Shown here piece by piece: positions 1 through 7,191 of a stretch of DNA of 10,018 nt. The position numbers were made by a program, and so were the translations under genes. Origin of the DNA: UBA2160 sp964588665. Its GTDB lineage: Bacteria > Chloroflexota > Dehalococcoidia > Lucifugimonadales > UBA1123. The stretch spans positions 1 through 10,018 of the forward strand of contig CAZPQQ010000101.1 in NCBI GenBank assembly GCA_964588665.1, given 5' to 3'. The first letter of the stretch is position 1, and each line of letters starts with the position of its first letter. The notes below the pieces were generated by a model. It was not told where the DNA came from and made no database searches. It was given only the letters and a program-made list of their open reading frames with translations.

Positions 1-53
1 GGTGGTACAGTTTTACTCCGCCCCACTGGTACACTTTCACTCCGCCCTTGACA
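1..53. mobile_element. Terminal repeats of an IS21-family insertion sequence (partial)
   Basis: Two 21-bp near-identical direct repeats lie at 3-23 and 27-47, each running from TGGTACA to ACTCCGCCC with a period of 24. They are followed by TTGACA, so the complementary strand begins TGTCA at position 53 and continues with GGGCGGAGTGAAAGTGTACC. A TG-start end followed by repeated GGCGGAGT(A/G)AAA(A/G/C)TGTACCA units is the typical look of IS21-family (istA/istB) ends. The transposase genes would lie left of the window. The boundary at 53 is inferred from the TGTCA end; the family assignment is from memory of such ends. Confidence 0.6.
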
Positions 54-122
54 GAGCAGCCGCCTTTTTGATTGCCCGAGCATGACAGCCCGATTGCGCA
101 TCAACTTACACGGACCGTTACG

Positions 123-578
123 TCACTCCGAGGCGTCCGCAACCCAAGATTCGTCGTGGGCTTCGAGCCTGACTCCTGATCCCTTCACGCTCGTCTCGCA
201 GGTGGGACAGTAGTAGATGACATTCATCCCCGAGCCGCACTCGGTGTGGGCGAGCACGATGTCGTCCGACAGGTACTTCGCGCCCCACACGGCCAGCGCG
301 CCGGCGACGATGCCGAGTTCGTGCCCTTTCTTCGTCAGTCGATATTCGGCTCGCGGGGGATGATCGCTGTAGAACCTGCGCTCGACGACCTCGTAGTCCT
401 CAAGGGTCTTCAGCCTGTCCGAGAGCACGTTCGGAGCGATGCCGCCCACCGATTCCTTTAGCTGAGCGAATCGGTTCCTTCCTCGCAGGAGTTCCTGGAG
501 GATCAAGATCGTCCACCGCTCTCCCACGAGCTCCAGTGCCCGAGCGACCGGTCCAGGTTGAATATAGGCTTTGGCCAT
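123..578 (-). CDS. HxlR-family winged-helix transcriptional regulator with a Cys/His C-terminal tail
   Basis: This 151-residue protein is a small dimeric DNA-binding regulator of the HxlR (DUF24) family. Residues 10-100 hold the winged helix: VARALELVGERWTILIL (11-27) is the family's hallmark first helix, followed by FAQLKESVGGIAPNVLSDRL (37-56) as the recognition region and the wing near 68-82 (REYRLT-like, here AEYRLTKKG). The start is the ATG at 578 because GGGAGG sits 7 bases upstream; an earlier in-frame ATG at 623 has no such site. The N-terminal redox cysteine of many HxlR proteins is absent. Instead the C-terminus has H111, C114, C124 and C127 (HTEC and CPTC), a possible metal-binding tail. 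It is divergent from the importer operon, and its promoter carries a perfect palindrome (631-651), so autoregulation and control of the operon are likely. The effector is unknown. Confidence 0.9.
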   Translation of the reverse strand: MAKAYIQPGPVARALELVGERWTILILQELLRGRNRFAQLKESVGGIAPNVLSDRLKTLEDYEVVERRFYSDHPPRAEYRLTKKGHELGIVAGALAVWGAKYLSDDIVLAHTECGSGMNVIYYCPTCETSVKGSGVRLEAHDESWVADASE

Positions 579-616
579 TTCCCATCCTCCCGAACCGAGA
601 ATAACTCGTCGGAGCA

Positions 617-643
617 TTGACACCGGACGGTTGATAGTATAAT
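617..643 (+). promoter_or_regulatory. Candidate plus-strand promoter towards the importer operon
   Basis: A consensus TTGACA (617-622) and a consensus TATAAT (638-643) are separated by 15 bases, which is shorter than the usual 16-18. The -10 lies inside the palindrome. If used, the transcript would have a leader of roughly 230 bases before the ATPase start at 884. Confidence 0.35.
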
Positions 644-651
644 ACTATCAA
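631..651. promoter_or_regulatory. Perfect 21-bp palindrome, probable HxlR operator
   Basis: The arm TTGATAGTAT (631-640) is followed by one central A and then its exact complement ATACTATCAA (642-651). The site lies 53 bases upstream of the HxlR-type start codon and overlaps -10-like sequences on both strands. HxlR/DUF24 regulators are known to bind short AT-rich dyads containing GTA/TAC or TACT/AGTA half-sites, and this dyad contains both. Binding here should block both divergent promoters. The role is inferred; the symmetry is directly visible. Confidence 0.65.
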
Positions 652-665
652 CTTGCACGATGCAA
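636..665 (-). promoter_or_regulatory. Probable promoter of the HxlR-type regulator
   Basis: On the minus strand TTGCAT (665-660) is followed after 18 bases by TATACT (641-636), or after 15 bases by TATTAT (644-639). Transcription would start near 629, giving a leader of about 50 bases. Both -10 candidates fall inside the palindrome. Confidence 0.45.
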
Positions 666-883
666 TACAATATGTTTTCCGAATGGAGCCCAAACGGATT
701 GAGCTGCAACGCGAATGTGACCTGGATTGTAGCAAACAACGCTGTGGGAGCAGCCGAGGGGTTCGACAGGTTCACCACGAACGAAGCGTTTCTCAAAACC
801 GTTCACCCTGAGCCTTGTCGAAGGGTCGTCGCAAGACCACGGCACGTCGCCCGCGCGTTGACTCCACATCGAAAAAACGACTC
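652..883 (+). other. Non-coding leader between regulator and importer operon
   Basis: No convincing gene is seen here. The stretch holds a dispersed inverted repeat (759-826) and a short AT-richer part close to 652-680. No strong Shine-Dalgarno sequence precedes the ATPase start at 884 (the upstream bases are an A-rich GAAAAAACGACTC). Confidence 0.5.
759..826. repeat. Dispersed inverted repeat, TTCGACA/TGTCGAA type
   Basis: The first arm runs from GGGTTCGACAGG to ACGAACG (759-783). The second arm runs from CGTTCACCCTGAG to TTGTCGAAGGG (800-825) and is its imperfect reverse complement, so the RNA could fold into a hairpin. The same family recurs near the right end of the window (9835-9888). 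Units resembling CCTGAGCCTGTCGAAGGG are common dispersed repeats in several high-GC bacterial lineages (from memory). Confidence 0.6.
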
Positions 884-1678
884 ATGAAGAAGTGTTCGAA
901 AACCAGCCCACACGTCCGACTCGCCGACGTCTCCAAGAGCTTCAGCACGGGAACGGACACGCTGGTGGCACTGGACGACGTAACGTTGGATGTGGCTCGG
1001 GGCGAATTCGTGTGCCTGCTCGGTCCCAGCGGGTGCGGCAAGTCCACGCTGCTCAGGATTATCGGCGGACTGCTCGAACCGACATTCGGCAGCGTCACGG
1101 TGGGGGAGCAAACGCCCGCCGAAGCGCAGGCTGAGAAGGAGCTCGGGTTCGTGTTCCAAGAGCCGTCGCTGCTGCCGTGGCGTTCCGCTTCCGACAACAT
1201 TCGCTTGCCCCTGGAGGTCAACCGAACCAATGGCGGCGACTCGGGCCGCTCGGTGGAGGACCTGTTGAACGTCGTGGGATTGGACCGATTCGGACACTAC
1301 TACCCGTCCCAGCTTTCGGGCGGAATGCAGCAGAGGGTGGCGCTGGCGCGGGCGCTGGTGTTCGATCCGTCGCTGCTGCTGATGGACGAACCGTTCGGCG
1401 CGCTGGACGAAATCACGCGAGCCACGATGCGATACGAGCTGTTGCGAATCTGGGATGAAGATCAGAAGACGGTGGTCTTCGTGACTCACAGCATCCCCGA
1501 GGCGATCGTGCTGTCGGACCGCGTCGCGGTTCTGACCGGGCGGCCGGGACATGTCAGAAGCATCGTCCCCATCGATCTGCCTAGACCCCGGACCGAGTTG
1601 ATGGAGCGGAGTCGGGCGTTTCTGAACTACTCCGAGCAGTTGCACGATCTTCTGTTGCCCGGAGGCGGGGATGGATAG
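884..1678 (+). CDS. ABC importer ATPase, SsuB/TauB/NitT class
   Basis: A 264-residue cytoplasmic ATPase that powers an organic-anion or small-metabolite importer. All nucleotide-binding motifs are intact: Walker A GPSGCGKST (47-55), Q-loop FQEPSLLPW (91-99), signature LSGGMQQR (144-151), Walker B LLLMDE (164-169), D-loop ALD (173-175) and switch histidine H202 in FVTHS. The Q-loop wording ending in LLPW is typical of the nitrate/sulfonate/taurine (SsuB-like) class, and the length fits it. I chose the ATG at 884; an upstream TTG at 815 in the same frame falls inside a dispersed repeat and adds a basic, low-complexity extension with no family match. Its stop overlaps the permease start by 8 bases (1671-1678), which suggests coupled translation. 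Substrate specificity cannot be read from this subunit. Confidence 0.93.
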   Translation: MKKCSKTSPHVRLADVSKSFSTGTDTLVALDDVTLDVARGEFVCLLGPSGCGKSTLLRIIGGLLEPTFGSVTVGEQTPAEAQAEKELGFVFQEPSLLPWRSASDNIRLPLEVNRTNGGDSGRSVEDLLNVVGLDRFGHYYPSQLSGGMQQRVALARALVFDPSLLLMDEPFGALDEITRATMRYELLRIWDEDQKTVVFVTHSIPEAIVLSDRVAVLTGRPGHVRSIVPIDLPRPRTELMERSRAFLNYSEQLHDLLLPGGGDG

Positions 1679-2501
1679 ACCGCGGACTGACCGGCCCCTC
1701 ACCGCTGCCAATGAGTCCAGACGAGCCGATCGGGCGCTGCCGATTTGGTTAGCGTACGTCGTTCCTCCGCTCGTTGCGCTGTTCGTCGTGGCCGCTGTCT
1801 GGGAGGTCTGGGTGCAGGTCCGGGAAGTGCCGATCTACCTGGTCCCCGCGCCGTCGGACGTCATCCGGGGGTTGGTGGAAGACCCTCTGATGTTCGTACG
1901 AGAAGGCGCCGTGACCTTGAGCGAGGCCCTCGCGGGCTTCGCGCTTGGCTCGAGCGTGGCGCTCACCGGCGCCGTGCTGATGGCCCACTCTCGGGTCTTG
2001 GAACGCAGTCTGCTTCCGCTGGCCATCCTGGTGAAGGTCACGCCTGTCGTCGCGGTGGCTCCTCTGTTCGTTATCTGGTTCGGCTTCGGGGTGATGCCCA
2101 AGATCCTGATCACGGCGCTTATCACGTTCTTCCCGGTGTTGGTCAACGGCATCACGGGGTTTCGCTCCGTCGACCCGGGGGCGATGGACTTCCTGCGGTC
2201 GGTCAACGCCTCGCGACGAGAGATTTTCGTCACGCTTCGTGTGCCGAGTTCGATGCCGTACCTGTTCTCCGCGTTCCGGGTTTCCGTACCGCTGGCCGTT
2301 ATCGGCGCTGTCGTCGGCGAGTGGTTCAGCGCGGACCGCGGGTTGGGCAGCGTGATCATCGTCGCCCACAGCAATCTCGACATGGTCACGCTCTTCGGGG
2401 CGATCGTCACGCTGGCCGTGATCGGCATCGGGTTAACCGTCGCGGTGTCGCTGGCGGAGAAAAAGGCGCTGTTTTGGCATGAGTCGTCGTTCTTAGTGTG
2501 A
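1671..2501 (+). CDS. ABC importer permease, SsuC/BPD_transp_1 type
   Basis: A 276-residue inner-membrane permease, expected to act as a homodimer. After a charged N-terminus of about 24 residues the first membrane segment covers about 25-48, followed by YLVPAPSDV (56-64), the position of the conserved (L/V)P(S/A)PS motif of SsuC/TauC-type permeases. Further hydrophobic segments are at about 83-107, 113-138, 142-160, 205-222 and 240-262. The cytoplasmic coupling loop that contacts the ATPase (EAA-like) spans about 180-200, in the stretch SRREIFVTLRVPSSMPYLFS. The start codon ATG overlaps the ATPase stop (ATGGATAG) and is preceded by GGAGGCGGGG, supporting translational coupling. The next gene, the binding protein, begins 52 bases downstream, completing a one-permease importer. 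Confidence 0.92.
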   Translation: MDRPRTDRPLTAANESRRADRALPIWLAYVVPPLVALFVVAAVWEVWVQVREVPIYLVPAPSDVIRGLVEDPLMFVREGAVTLSEALAGFALGSSVALTGAVLMAHSRVLERSLLPLAILVKVTPVVAVAPLFVIWFGFGVMPKILITALITFFPVLVNGITGFRSVDPGAMDFLRSVNASRREIFVTLRVPSSMPYLFSAFRVSVPLAVIGAVVGEWFSADRGLGSVIIVAHSNLDMVTLFGAIVTLAVIGIGLTVAVSLAEKKALFWHESSFLV

Positions 2502-2553
2502 CGCCTGTGAAAGCCGACGCGGTTAATATTCGGAGAATCGAAGGTTGAGAGCA

Positions 2554-3534
2554 ATGAACAAGAGATACATATGGTCCGCGCTTATTTTACTTATCGCAGC
2601 CATGTCCGCAGCGGTCGGCTGCTCCGGAGACGACGGACCGGCCAAGACCGTCACGTTCATGGCCGGATTCAAGCCTCAGGCCAACCTGCCGTTCGTGGCC
2701 GCCTACGTGGCCCAGGAAGAGGGGTACTTCGAAGATGAAGGCCTGACGGTTGACATCAGGCACTCAACAGGCGAGCACCTGAACCTGCTGATGTCCGGCG
2801 ACGTGGACTTCACCACGGCCGACGCGAATTCGGTGCTCAAACGCAGGGCCGACCCCAAGTTGCCGATCGTGGCGATCGCTCTGTTCGGCCAGTCGGGACA
2901 GCAGGCGTTCGTGTCGCTTGGCGAGTCGGGCATCGGGGCGCCCAAAGATTGGGAGGGCGCGACATTCGGCTACAAGATCAGCGTGCCCCCCGACTATCTG
3001 GCGATACTGGAGGCTACGGGAGTCGACCGGTCCAAGATCAAAGAGGTCAGGGTCGGCTTCGATCCGCGGGTGTTGACAGAGGGACAGGTCGATCTCCTGG
3101 CCGTCTTCAAATCCAACGAGCCGGACACCTTGCGAGGTCTCGGATTCGACGTCACGGTGTTCGACGCCGCCGACTACGGCGTGCCCACTTTGGGGTTGAC
3201 ATACATCACTCGACAGGACCTGATCGACGACGACCCGGACACCGCGGCCAAGTTCGTCAAGGCGACGATGAAGGGCCTCGAGTTCGCCCTCGAGAACACC
3301 GAGGAGACGCTCGACATCGTGATGAAGTACGCCGAGAAAGAAGATCGCGAACACATGCGTTTCATGCTGCTGACCGAGCTCGAGGACGCCGAATCCTCTC
3401 TCACGCAGAGCAACGGCCTCGGCTGGATGACCGTCGAGCAGTGGCAAGCCTTCCACGACTCCCTGCTGGCATACGAAGCCCTGGCCGATTCCGTGGACGT
3501 CAGCCAGGCGTTCACGACCGAGTTCTTGAAGTAG
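2554..3534 (+). CDS. NMT1/THI5-like (SsuA-type) substrate-binding lipoprotein
   Basis: A 326-residue extracytoplasmic binding protein for the importer. The N-terminus is a lipoprotein signal: MNKR, a hydrophobic core to about residue 20, then AAVGC with C23 as the lipidated cysteine. The mature part opens with FMAGFKPQANLPFVAAYVAQ and EEGYFEDEGLTVDI, the signature of the NMT1/THI5/SsuA family, and continues with LLMSGDVDFTTADA and later LLAVFKSNEPDTLRGLGFDV, the usual second-lobe hinge region. I took the ATG at 2554, nine bases after AAGG; a TTG three codons earlier is possible but changes little. Family members bind thiamine pyrimidines, sulfonates, nitrate, aromatic acids and others, so the ligand is open. 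The catabolic genes downstream argue for an organic carbon source rather than a vitamin precursor. Confidence 0.9.
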   Translation: MNKRYIWSALILLIAAMSAAVGCSGDDGPAKTVTFMAGFKPQANLPFVAAYVAQEEGYFEDEGLTVDIRHSTGEHLNLLMSGDVDFTTADANSVLKRRADPKLPIVAIALFGQSGQQAFVSLGESGIGAPKDWEGATFGYKISVPPDYLAILEATGVDRSKIKEVRVGFDPRVLTEGQVDLLAVFKSNEPDTLRGLGFDVTVFDAADYGVPTLGLTYITRQDLIDDDPDTAAKFVKATMKGLEFALENTEETLDIVMKYAEKEDREHMRFMLLTELEDAESSLTQSNGLGWMTVEQWQAFHDSLLAYEALADSVDVSQAFTTEFLK

Positions 3535-3557
3535 AGGCACGCCGCGAGTTCGTAGTC

Positions 3558-3694
3558 GTAGGGGAGGGTTTCAAACCCTCCCGCGTGTTTGGCCTGTTCG
3601 CACGGCTTATTCTGTGTAACTACCATTGTGTATACGCATATTCGGTGGTGTTTCCGGGCGGGATGCATCGGGAGGGTTTAAAACCCTCCCCTAC
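3558..3694. repeat. MITE/BIME-like pair of inverted hairpin repeats
   Basis: Two perfect dyads are present: GGGAGGGTTT-C-AAACCCTCCC (3562-3582) and GGGAGGGTTT-A-AAACCCTCCC (3670-3690). Their flanks make the pair mirror images: GTAGGGGAGGGTTT starts the first (3558-3571) and AAACCCTCCCCTAC ends the second (3681-3694). The whole is therefore a 137-bp unit with 14-bp terminal inverted repeats and a non-coding centre. It fills most of the gap between binding protein and molybdenum enzyme (3535-3833). It has no T-tract, so it is not a standard terminator, but either hairpin could reduce read-through or protect the upstream mRNA end. Confidence 0.7.
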
Positions 3695-3833
3695 CGATAT
3701 CGTCGCTCGTGCGAATGTGGTCGGCCCGTACACCTGTCTCCTCGGTGCGTGAATTACTGCATGAAATCCGGCGCCCTGTGATACCATGATGCGGTCTCAC
3801 GGAGCACGAAATCACTGCAAAACGGGAGGGGAG

Positions 3834-6083
3834 ATGGCGACCGCTTCTAAGGGGTACAAAGTAGTCGGAACAAGCCCATTGCGGGGCGACGGAATCGACA
3901 AAGTCACAGGCCGCGCGGAGTTCGGGGCGGACGTGAATCTGCCGGGAATGCTCTACGCGAAGGTGCTGCGAAGCCCTCACGCCCACGCGCACATAAAGTC
4001 CGTCAACACCTCCAAAGCGGAGGCTCACCCGGACGTTCGGGCCGTGATCACCTCCTCCGATTTAGCGGACCTTCCCCCGGCCGGGCCTGTCGCCGTGATG
4101 GGGCAGGCGCCGGTGGACAACATCATGGCCCGCGGAAAGGCGCTGTACAAGGGCCACCCCATCGCCGCGATTGCCGCCGAGAACGCCCACGTCGCCGAGG
4201 GCTTGCTCTCACTCATCGAGATCGAGTATGAACCCCTGCCCGCCTACACCAACGTCGAAGACGCGATGAGCGAGGATGCCGTTCCGCTTCACGAAGACTG
4301 GCCTGACAATCCCGATCTCCCTGGCGGCAAGAACGTCGCGGCGCAAGACCAGTATCGTTATGGCGATCCGGACGAAGGCCTCAGCCAGGCCGACCATGTG
4401 ATCGAGCGAGAGTTCCGCACACGGTCCGTCCATCAAGGCTACATCGAGCCTCAGTCCGCAACCGCATGGTGGGCTCCGGAAGGGCGGTTGACCATCTGGA
4501 GCAGCAGCCAGGGCCATTTCGCCGTGCGCGACGGTGTCGCCAAACTGTTGGGTGTGCCGGTGTCGGCGATAAAGGTCATTCCGATGGAAATCGGCGGCGG
4601 CTTCGGCGGCAAGATGCCCCCGTATGTCGAGCCGTTGGCCGCGTTGCTCTCGAAGAAAAGCGGCCACCCCGTCAAACTGTCGATGGACAGGGCCGACGTG
4701 CTCCAGGGCACGGGCCCGACCTCGGGCGCCTTAATCCGAATCAAGATGGGCTACACCAACGACGGACGCATCACCGGAGCGACGGCCTGGTTCGCATTCG
4801 AAGCTGGCGCGTACCCCGGAGCGCCGCTGTCAGGCGCGGCATCGGCGGTGTTCGCCTCGTACCAGATCGACAACGTAGGCGTCGACGGGTTCGACGTCGT
4901 CGACAACAAGCCGAAGACATCGGCGTACCGGGCGCCTGGAGCACCGATCGTGATCTTCTGCGCCGAGTCTGTCGTGGACGAAATCGCACGCGACCTGGGC
5001 TTGGACGCCATGGAGTTCCGGGCCCTCAACGCGGCCAAGGAAGGCACCCGTCGAGCCGACGGGGTTGTCAACGCAGTGATCGGCGCCGAAGAGGTGATTC
5101 AGGCCGTCAGGGATCACCCCCACTACAACGCGCCTCTGGAGCAGGTCGAAGGCAAGCTCAGGGGACGCGGCACGGGGATGGGCTTCTGTCGCAACAACAC
5201 CGGCCCGTCCGCCGTCATCGCCAACGTCCTCTCGGACGGCACGGTCAGCCTGGTACAGGGCTCGATGGACCTCAGCGGATCGCGGGTCGCCGTCGCCCAA
5301 CAGCTTGCCGAAGTGCTCGGCATACCGATTACAGACGTCAACGCCTCAGTGGGCGACACCGACTCGGTTGGCTTCACCTCGGTCAGCGGCGGCAGCGGCG
5401 TAATGTACAAGACCGGTTGGGCCGCGTACGAGGCCGCACAGGACGTGATCGGCCAGTTCGTGGAGCGCGCGGCGATCGTCTGGGACACCGACGCCGACCA
5501 GGTCGAGTACGAGGACGGCGAACTCCGGCACGCGTCCGACACCGAGCTTCGGATGGGGTTCAAAGAAGCGGCCGGTGCGATGGCTCGCACAGGCGGACCC
5601 GTCGTGGGCCGGGCGAACATCAACCCAGTCGGCGCTGGTGGATCGTACTCCGCCAACATCGTCGACGTCGAAGTTGACCCGGAGACGGGGAAGATCGACT
5701 TGCTTCGGTACACCGCCCTCCAGGATGTTGGGACCGCCGTGCACGTGAACAACGTTGAAGGGCAGATGCAGGGCGGCACCGTCCAGGGCATCGGCTGGGC
5801 GCTCAACGAGGAGTACTTCATGGCCGACGACGGCAGCATGTCGAACGTCAGCCTGCTCGACTACCGGATGCCAACAATACTGGACCTGCCGATGATCGAC
5901 ACGGCCATCGTCGAGGTCCCGAACCCGCGGCATCCCTTCGGCGTCAGAGGTGTCGGCGAAGCGAACATCTCGCCGCCGCTGGCCGCCATCGCCAACGCCG
6001 TGTTTGACGCCACCGGAGTCCGTATGCGAAACCTCCCGATGAACCCGGCCACGGTGCTCAAGGCGCTGCAAGAGAAGGAGTGA
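3834..6083 (+). CDS. Xanthine dehydrogenase-family molybdopterin-binding large subunit (CoxL/aldehyde-oxidase type)
   Basis: A 749-residue molybdenum hydroxylase catalytic subunit (COG1529). Such enzymes insert water-derived oxygen at an aldehyde or heterocyclic carbon, using a molybdopterin cofactor. The start VVGTSPLRGDGIDKVTGRA and RSPHAHAHIKSV mark the N-terminal a/b-hammerhead domain (about 10-125). Cofactor and active-site landmarks follow: HQGYIEP (200-206), GGGFGGK (254-260), SAYRAPGAP (363-371) and GVGEANISPPLAAIANAV, with E709 in the position of the catalytic glutamate. The loop AYRAPG lacks the AYRCSFR sequence of true form I CO dehydrogenase, so CO oxidation is unlikely. The ATG at 3834 has GGGAGGGGAG just upstream; an in-frame ATG at 3786 does not. 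No FeS (CoxS) or FAD (CoxM) subunit gene is adjacent, so electrons must go to partners encoded elsewhere. The stop is 6 bases before the next start. Confidence 0.92.
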   Translation: MATASKGYKVVGTSPLRGDGIDKVTGRAEFGADVNLPGMLYAKVLRSPHAHAHIKSVNTSKAEAHPDVRAVITSSDLADLPPAGPVAVMGQAPVDNIMARGKALYKGHPIAAIAAENAHVAEGLLSLIEIEYEPLPAYTNVEDAMSEDAVPLHEDWPDNPDLPGGKNVAAQDQYRYGDPDEGLSQADHVIEREFRTRSVHQGYIEPQSATAWWAPEGRLTIWSSSQGHFAVRDGVAKLLGVPVSAIKVIPMEIGGGFGGKMPPYVEPLAALLSKKSGHPVKLSMDRADVLQGTGPTSGALIRIKMGYTNDGRITGATAWFAFEAGAYPGAPLSGAASAVFASYQIDNVGVDGFDVVDNKPKTSAYRAPGAPIVIFCAESVVDEIARDLGLDAMEFRALNAAKEGTRRADGVVNAVIGAEEVIQAVRDHPHYNAPLEQVEGKLRGRGTGMGFCRNNTGPSAVIANVLSDGTVSLVQGSMDLSGSRVAVAQQLAEVLGIPITDVNASVGDTDSVGFTSVSGGSGVMYKTGWAAYEAAQDVIGQFVERAAIVWDTDADQVEYEDGELRHASDTELRMGFKEAAGAMARTGGPVVGRANINPVGAGGSYSANIVDVEVDPETGKIDLLRYTALQDVGTAVHVNNVEGQMQGGTVQGIGWALNEEYFMADDGSMSNVSLLDYRMPTILDLPMIDTAIVEVPNPRHPFGVRGVGEANISPPLAAIANAVFDATGVRMRNLPMNPATVLKALQEKE

Positions 6084-6089
6084 CGTGTC

Positions 6090-7049
6090 ATGAGAGCGGG
6101 ATTCGGACAGTTCAAGGACGCGACGCCTGAGTACCTTCGTTTCGCGGCACAGTACGGCGCCACCGACGTGCTGCTCAACAGGCCGAGCCTGCCCAATGCG
6201 GGCGGGATCTGGGAGCTTCACGAGATCGTCAAGCTGCGGCTTGCCGTCGAGCAGTTCGGGCTCAAGCTGTCGGCAATCGAGAACGTGCCGAATTCGTTCT
6301 ACGACCACATCATGCTGAACGGGCCGCGACGCGACCAGCAGATCGAGCACATGATCATCACGATCCGCAACATCGCGCGTGCGGGCATCCCCGTGTTCGG
6401 GTACAACTGGATGCCGTCGATGGTGTGGCGCACCGAGCCCGAGATCATCCGGTGCGGCGCCGTGGCGACGGCCTTCGACGACGAAGAGGCGCAGAAGCTA
6501 CCGTTCACCCACGGCCGCGCGTACGATGAAGAGGAGATGTGGGGCAACCTCGAGTACTGGATCAAGATCATCACCCCGATCGCCGAAGAAGAGGGCATCC
6601 GTCTCGGCATCCATCCCTGCGACCCGCCGGTTCCCGTCCTCGGCGGCGTGCCGCAGCTACTGCGCAGCTTCGAGGCGTACCGCCGGCTCATCGAGATCTA
6701 CCCGTCCGACTCCAACGCCATCGAGTTCTGCCAGGGCACCTTCTCGGAGATGCAGGGCGACGACATCTACGAGATGATCCGCTACTTCGGCGAACGGCGG
6801 AAGATCCTCTACGTCCACTTCCGAAACGTCTCGGGCCAAGTCCCCAAGTTCCACGAGGAGTTCATCAACACCGGCTACGTGGACATGTACAAGGCGATGA
6901 AGATCTACGACGAGGTCGGTTTCGACGGCTTTTTCATCGACGACCACGTGCCGCAGACGTACCAGGACACCGAGTGGGGCCACCGAGGCCGCGCCTTCGC
7001 CAACGGCTACATCCAGGCGATGATCGAAGCGGTCACGAAGGGGGCATAA
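6090..7049 (+). CDS. Mannonate dehydratase (UxuA)-like TIM-barrel enzyme
   Basis: A 319-residue metal-dependent TIM-barrel protein of the UxuA family, which dehydrates D-mannonate to 2-keto-3-deoxygluconate. Family landmarks occur in order: HPCDPPVPVLGG (175-186), NAIEFCQGTF with C214, LYVHFRNVSG with H243, GYVDMYKAMK, and DDH with H286, then GHRGRAFANGYIQAMIEA. H175, C214, H243 and H286 fit the family's metal-binding His/Cys set. It departs from standard UxuA: the usual HPDDPP reads HPCDPP here, and the usual RPDHG region reads IDDHV, losing the arginine. It is also shorter than E. coli UxuA (394 residues). The ATG at 6090 follows GAAGGAG at 6074-6080, which lies in the end of the upstream gene, so translation is probably coupled. 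A related sugar acid, rather than mannonate itself, may be the substrate. Confidence 0.8.
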   Translation: MRAGFGQFKDATPEYLRFAAQYGATDVLLNRPSLPNAGGIWELHEIVKLRLAVEQFGLKLSAIENVPNSFYDHIMLNGPRRDQQIEHMIITIRNIARAGIPVFGYNWMPSMVWRTEPEIIRCGAVATAFDDEEAQKLPFTHGRAYDEEEMWGNLEYWIKIITPIAEEEGIRLGIHPCDPPVPVLGGVPQLLRSFEAYRRLIEIYPSDSNAIEFCQGTFSEMQGDDIYEMIRYFGERRKILYVHFRNVSGQVPKFHEEFINTGYVDMYKAMKIYDEVGFDGFFIDDHVPQTYQDTEWGHRGRAFANGYIQAMIEAVTKGA

Positions 7050-7191
7050 CAGGGCAAGGACGCCTGGACCCATAAGAGTCACCGAATCCAGCCGAGTATA
7101 TGGCGGGACTGCTTAGCGTGGCTTGGGCCAACAGATACCACGTTCCCCCACATCCTGCATTCAGCGAAAGAGAACTCTCAACTGCGATCAA

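Noticed and set aside
815..883. Upstream in-frame TTG start giving the ATPase 23 extra residues
   Set aside because: The codon lies inside a dispersed repeat and the extension is a basic, low-complexity stretch unlike SsuB-class N-termini; the ATG at 884 starts just before the conserved first strand.
803..1711. Long open frame on the minus strand opposite the ATPase, and similar long antisense frames opposite the binding protein, Mo enzyme and aldolase
   Set aside because: They mirror well-supported genes in GC-rich DNA, have low-complexity compositions rich in Arg, His and Gln, and lack any family motif.
3562..3582. Standard intrinsic terminator after the binding-protein gene
   Set aside because: The stem is strong but has a one-base centre and is followed by GCGTG rather than a run of T; it matches a repeat family instead.
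3834..6083. Carbon monoxide dehydrogenase large subunit
   Set aside because: The loop reads AYRAPG, not the AYRCSFR active-site loop of form I CO dehydrogenase, and coxS/coxM genes are not adjacent.
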